Of a stretch of 64,000 bases of DNA, positions 61,059-64,000 are shown one piece after another; position 1 is the stretch's first letter; the number at the start of each line of letters is the position of its first letter. The stretch comes from Priestia koreensis. Its GTDB lineage: Bacteria; Bacillota; Bacilli; Bacillales; Bacillaceae_H. The position numbers and the translations under genes are program-made. Under the pieces are notes generated by a model that searched no databases, had not been told where the DNA came from, and saw only the letters and a program-made list of their open reading frames with translations. The stretch is from the NCBI RefSeq assembly GCF_001274935.1, contig NZ_LILC01000037.1, positions 1 to 64,000 on the forward strand, in the 5' to 3' direction.

Positions 61059-61340
61059 AGTTATCATCCTTTTTCAGTTTGATAGTCAAGACTTGCTCTG
61101 TTTTGCATGTTAAAAGACTACAGTTTCCTGTATTGGCTCGTCTTTTATCACCTTCCTACCCAACTTCTCCCCTTCGTAATCGGCATATTACATCTGGTTA
61201 AAAGAGAGTGTGGGTCATGGCTTTTTTATTCATCACGATACTTCCCGGAAAACCGGTTGGCTCAAGCATTTGATGGTAATAACACCATGACCTCTCTCCG
61301 CTCTTTTAGAGAATTAAGCATTCGGGTTATAATGCACTTC
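61059..61340 (-). other. Long pgk-tpiA spacer with predicted RNA structure
   Basis: No gene is visible. Two structures stand out. Hairpin A (61112-61146, minus strand) is AAAAGAC, a 7-base bulge, TACAG-GAAA-CTGTA, then GTCTTTT, a GAAA-capped stem. Structure B (61204-61298) pairs GAGAG and GGTCATGG with CCATGACC and CTCTC across 64 bases that contain a CCGG-TTTT-CCGG hairpin. Hairpin A ends in TTTT and could act as a weak terminator or processing site within the operon. Confidence 0.6.
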
Positions 61341-62525
61341 TTACTTGTCGTTTAGAGCTACAACGCCTGGTAATTCTTTACCTTCCATAAATTCTAGGGA
61401 AGCACCGCCACCTGTAGAAATATGGTTCATTTTGTCAGCTAATTTGAATTTCTCAGCTGCCGCTGCAGAGTCTCCACCACCGATAACAGAATATGTATCA
61501 GTTGATTCTGCTAAAGCTTCTGCTACTGCTTTTGTACCGTTTGCGAATGTATCAAGTTCGAATACACCCATCGGTCCATTCCAGATTACAAGCTTAGAGT
61601 TTTTGATTACGTCTGCATAAATTTCACGCGTTTTAGGACCTGCATCTAAACCTTCCCAATCACTTGGAATGTTTTCGATCGGTACGATTTGTGTATTTGC
61701 ATCGTTTGAGAAATCGTCACCAACAACAACATCTACCGGCATGTAGAAGTTTACGTTGTTTGCTTTTGCTTTCTCCATGAATGATTTTGCAAGGTCAATT
61801 TTATCTTCTTCAAGAAGAGATTTACCTACTTCATAACCACGAGCTTTGATGAACGTATAAGCAAGTCCGCCACCGATGATTAGGTTATCGACTTTATCTA
61901 ATAAATGATCGATTACACCGATTTTGTCTTTTACTTTCGCTCCACCAATGATTGCTGTGAATGGGCGCTCTGGATTTGATAAAGCTTTTCCAAGTACGTC
62001 AAGCTCTTTTTCCATTAAGATACCCGCTACTGCTGGAAGGTGATGTGCAATCCCTTCAGTAGAAGCATGCGCACGGTGAGCAGCACCGAATGCATCATTT
62101 ACATATACATCTGCTAGTTCAGCAAATGATTTTGCTAATTCTGCATCGTTTTTCTCTTCACCAGGGTAGAAGCGTACGTTTTCAAGTACTAAAACGTCGC
62201 CTTCGTTCATGTCAGCGATTTGTTTTTGTACGTTTTCACCAAAAGCTTCGTCTGCTTTTGCTACGTCTTTTCCTAGATGTTGTTGTAAGCGTTCAGCTAC
62301 TGCATTTAAGCGTAGCTCTTCCACTACTTGACCTTTCGGACGACCAAGATGGCTAGCTAAAATAACTTTTGCTCCTTGTTCTACTAAATAGTTGATAGTA
62401 GGTAAAGCAGCACGGATACGAGTATCATCTGTTACTTTCCCATCTTTCATTGGCACGTTGAAGTCAACGCGGCAGAATACTCGCTTTCCTTTTAAATCGA
62501 TGTCACGAACTGTTTTCTTGTTCAT
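61341..62525 (-). CDS. pgk: Phosphoglycerate kinase
   Basis: 394 residues. N-domain RVDFNVPMKDGKVTDDTRI and HLGRPKG bind 3-phosphoglycerate; C-domain GGAKVKDKIGVIDHLL, WNGPMGVFE and GGGDSAAAAEKF bind nucleotide. Start at 62525 (MNKKTVRDIDLKGK) follows GGGAGG. Third gene of cggR-gapA-pgk-tpiA-gpmI-eno. Confidence 0.98.
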   Translation of the reverse strand: MNKKTVRDIDLKGKRVFCRVDFNVPMKDGKVTDDTRIRAALPTINYLVEQGAKVILASHLGRPKGQVVEELRLNAVAERLQQHLGKDVAKADEAFGENVQKQIADMNEGDVLVLENVRFYPGEEKNDAELAKSFAELADVYVNDAFGAAHRAHASTEGIAHHLPAVAGILMEKELDVLGKALSNPERPFTAIIGGAKVKDKIGVIDHLLDKVDNLIIGGGLAYTFIKARGYEVGKSLLEEDKIDLAKSFMEKAKANNVNFYMPVDVVVGDDFSNDANTQIVPIENIPSDWEGLDAGPKTREIYADVIKNSKLVIWNGPMGVFELDTFANGTKAVAEALAESTDTYSVIGGGDSAAAAEKFKLADKMNHISTGGGASLEFMEGKELPGVVALNDK

Positions 62526-62745
62526 CGTCAAAAGGCCTCCCTTATGTTCAATGTATTGGCAGACTTTGTTTATGAAGTGGTGCTCCTGTAAACAATCGTC
62601 TAAATAAAACAAGGGAAAGTAGGGGTATAAGCCCCACTCCCCCTAATCACGTTCCATTATAAAGGTTCTCGTTCATCAAATCCAATGATAACCGACATTC
62701 TTCGACACCGCTGCTAAACAACGGTGCCGAACTGTCTTTTATCAC

Positions 62746-62792
62746 GAAGCATATTCTTGTTGTGGCACGATGTGCTCTTAGATGTATGCTTC
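62746..62792 (-). other. Nested hairpin just after gapA
   Basis: GAAGCATA pairs with TATGCTTC, and inside GCAC-GAT-GTGC forms a second stem; 12 bp after the gapA stop, without a T-run. A further stem CACCG/CGGTG lies at about 62706-62726. In B. subtilis gapA mRNA is released from the operon transcript by processing and partial termination, and this structure is placed to protect its 3' end. Confidence 0.6.
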
Positions 62793-62803
62793 TCTGTTAA
62801 GAA

Positions 62804-63811
62804 TTAAAGTCCTTTAGAAGCGATGTAGTCAACTAGGTCAACAACGCGGTTAGAGTAACCACTTTCGTTGTCATACCAAGAGATAACTTTAACCATGCTA
62901 TCTTCCATTACCATTGTAGATAATGCATCGATAGTAGAAGAGTTAGCGTTACCGTTGTAGTCACCAGATACTAGTGGCTCTTCGCTGTAACCAAGGATTC
63001 CTTTAAGATCACCTTCAGCTGCTTCTTTAAGAGCTGCGTTTACTTCTTCAACTGTTACGTTTTTGTCTAGTTCAGCAACTAAGTCTACTAGAGAAACGTT
63101 TGGAGTTGGAACACGCATAGCTCCACCGTTTAATTTACCTTTTAGTTCAGGTAATACTAGAGATACTGCTTTAGCAGCACCAGTAGTTGTTGGGATGATG
63201 TTTTCAGCTGCTGCACGAGCACGACGGTAATCTTTATGAGGTAAGTCTAAGATTTGTTGGTCGTTTGTGTAAGAGTGAACAGTTGTCATCATACCACGTT
63301 TGATACCGAATTTATCGTTTAATACTTTAGCAAATGGCGCTAAGCAGTTTGTAGTACAAGAAGCGTTAGAAATTACATCGTGGCTTGCTGCATCGTATTT
63401 ATCATGGTTTACACCCATAACGATTGTGATGTCTTCATCAGTTGCAGGAGCAGAGATGATAACTTTTTTAGCACCAGCTTCTAAGTGTTTTGCAGCGTCT
63501 GCACGTTTAGTGAAGAAACCAGTAGATTCTACTACTACTTCTACTCCACGGTCAGCCCAAGCTAATTTAGCTGGGTCGCGCTCAGCAGATACTTGAATTG
63601 TTTTTCCATCAACGATTAGATTGTTTCCGTCTACAGAAACCTCAGCATCTAATTTGCCGTGAACAGAATCATATTTTAAAAGATGAGCTAACATGTTAGC
63701 ATCTGTTAAGTCATTAACCGCTACTACGTCCACGTTAGGATTTTTTAATGCTGCACGGAATACGTTACGACCGATACGGCCAAAACCATTAATACCAATT
63801 TTTACTGCCAT
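62804..63811 (-). CDS. gapA: Glyceraldehyde-3-phosphate dehydrogenase (glycolytic)
   Basis: 335 residues, NAD type. Rossmann GINGFGRIGRNVFRA, catalytic Cys near 152 in SNASCTTNCLAP, and the substrate loop with TTTGAAKAVSLVLPEL. Strongly biased codon use (few rare codons) fits a very highly expressed gene. Strong AAGGAGG start site. It follows the regulator cggR. Confidence 0.98.
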   Translation of the reverse strand: MAVKIGINGFGRIGRNVFRAALKNPNVDVVAVNDLTDANMLAHLLKYDSVHGKLDAEVSVDGNNLIVDGKTIQVSAERDPAKLAWADRGVEVVVESTGFFTKRADAAKHLEAGAKKVIISAPATDEDITIVMGVNHDKYDAASHDVISNASCTTNCLAPFAKVLNDKFGIKRGMMTTVHSYTNDQQILDLPHKDYRRARAAAENIIPTTTGAAKAVSLVLPELKGKLNGGAMRVPTPNVSLVDLVAELDKNVTVEEVNAALKEAAEGDLKGILGYSEEPLVSGDYNGNANSSTIDALSTMVMEDSMVKVISWYDNESGYSNRVVDLVDYIASKGL

Positions 63812-63842
63812 GATAATTTCCTCCTTGAAAAGTGAGTAATTT

Positions 63843-64000
63843 TTATATATCAGGGATAATATCCCCTACTAACTGTTTTGCGGCACCTTCATCGGTAATT
63901 AATATCGAATCATGTGCTTGTTTCATAAACGCTCGGATCGCTTTTGCTTTTGATGATCCACCGGCTACGGCAATAACACACTTATTATTCTGTAAATCGT
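63843..64000 (-). CDS. cggR: Central glycolytic genes regulator CggR, C-terminal end (partial)
   Basis: Only the last 51 or so codons are in the window; the frame runs off the right edge and stops at 63843. VIAVAGGSSKAKAIRAFM and ILITDEGAAKQLV are the end of the SorC/DeoR-type sugar-binding domain of CggR, which senses fructose-1,6-bisphosphate and represses the cggR-gapA-pgk-tpiA-gpmI-eno operon. In B. subtilis the transcript is cleaved near this end to give stable gapA mRNA. Confidence 0.92.
   Translation of the reverse strand, partial: DLQNNKCVIAVAGGSSKAKAIRAFMKQAHDSILITDEGAAKQLVGDIIPDI

Noticed and set aside
62613..62700. Possible separate promoter for pgk in the gapA-pgk spacer
   Set aside because: I looked on the minus strand for -35/-10 pairs with 16-18 bp spacing and found no convincing one.
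1..64000. Search for mobile elements, phage genes, CRISPR arrays, toxin-antitoxin or biosynthetic clusters
   Set aside because: None seen. Gene order is close to the conserved Bacillus backbone, and the only array of repeats (44.7-45.0 kb) lacks unique spacers and Cas genes.

Overview
The window reads as a low-GC Firmicute chromosome, most likely Priestia (Bacillus) megaterium. Two things point there. Gene order follows the yun, yur/suf, yus and ssrA-rnr-secG-glycolysis blocks of Bacillus subtilis. The tmRNA tag reads (A)GKSNNNFALAA, which I recall as the P. megaterium tag. It is core chromosome: I see no transposase, integrase, phage module, CRISPR array or rRNA/tRNA gene.

Layout. 1-6.8 kb: lipA, spore endopeptidase lytH, a two-gene sodium symporter unit (large transporter plus a 40-residue MetS-like partner), then a yun cluster (yunB, yunC, yunF) in which yunD is absent and yunE survives only as a broken 3' part. 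6.9-12.7 kb: sufCDSUB iron-sulfur assembly operon and yurZ. 12.9-17.2 kb: methionine region, metNIQ importer and an O-acetylhomoserine sulfhydrylase, each behind its own S-box riboswitch. 17.3-19.4 kb: small redox/Toprim proteins, gcvH, an ArsC/Spx-like protein and a 56-residue unknown. 19.6-26.4 kb: fadN-fadA-fadE beta-oxidation operon with a FadR-type operator, yuzL and proline dehydrogenase fadM. 26.5-27.2 kb: two CotF-like coat genes. 27.2-32.3 kb: a Fur-box-flanked siderophore uptake locus (two permeases, ATPase, FhuF-like reductase, yusU, divergent binding protein), a good candidate for schizokinen uptake.

32.3-37.2 kb holds a three-gene phosphorelay (hybrid kinase, single-domain regulator, Hpt-REC-GGDEF-REC protein). 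37-45 kb is a mixed accessory stretch: YitT, TrhO, DedA, LysR with a divergent aldehyde dehydrogenase, an aromatic-acid-exporter-like protein, a NERD nuclease-like protein, and an unusual 21-bp/124-bp higher-order repeat array. 45-50.6 kb: a YebC-family regulator, a T-box-controlled IleRS of the eukaryote-like type 2 class, DoxX and a nitroreductase.

50.7-55.6 kb is the translation/RNA quality-control block: ssrA (tmRNA), smpB, rnr, carboxylesterase est and secG. 55.7-57.4 kb: a MerR regulator with an iron-dependent alcohol dehydrogenase. 57.4-64 kb: the glycolytic operon cggR(partial)-gapA-pgk-tpiA-gpmI-eno on the minus strand, with unusually long, hairpin-rich gapA-pgk and pgk-tpiA spacers.

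No clearly new multi-gene system was found. The items most worth a second look are the repeat array, the recurring 18-bp palindrome next to est and lytH, the yunD/yunE decay, the structured glycolytic spacers, the T-box/IleRS2 pairing and the unstudied small ORFs.
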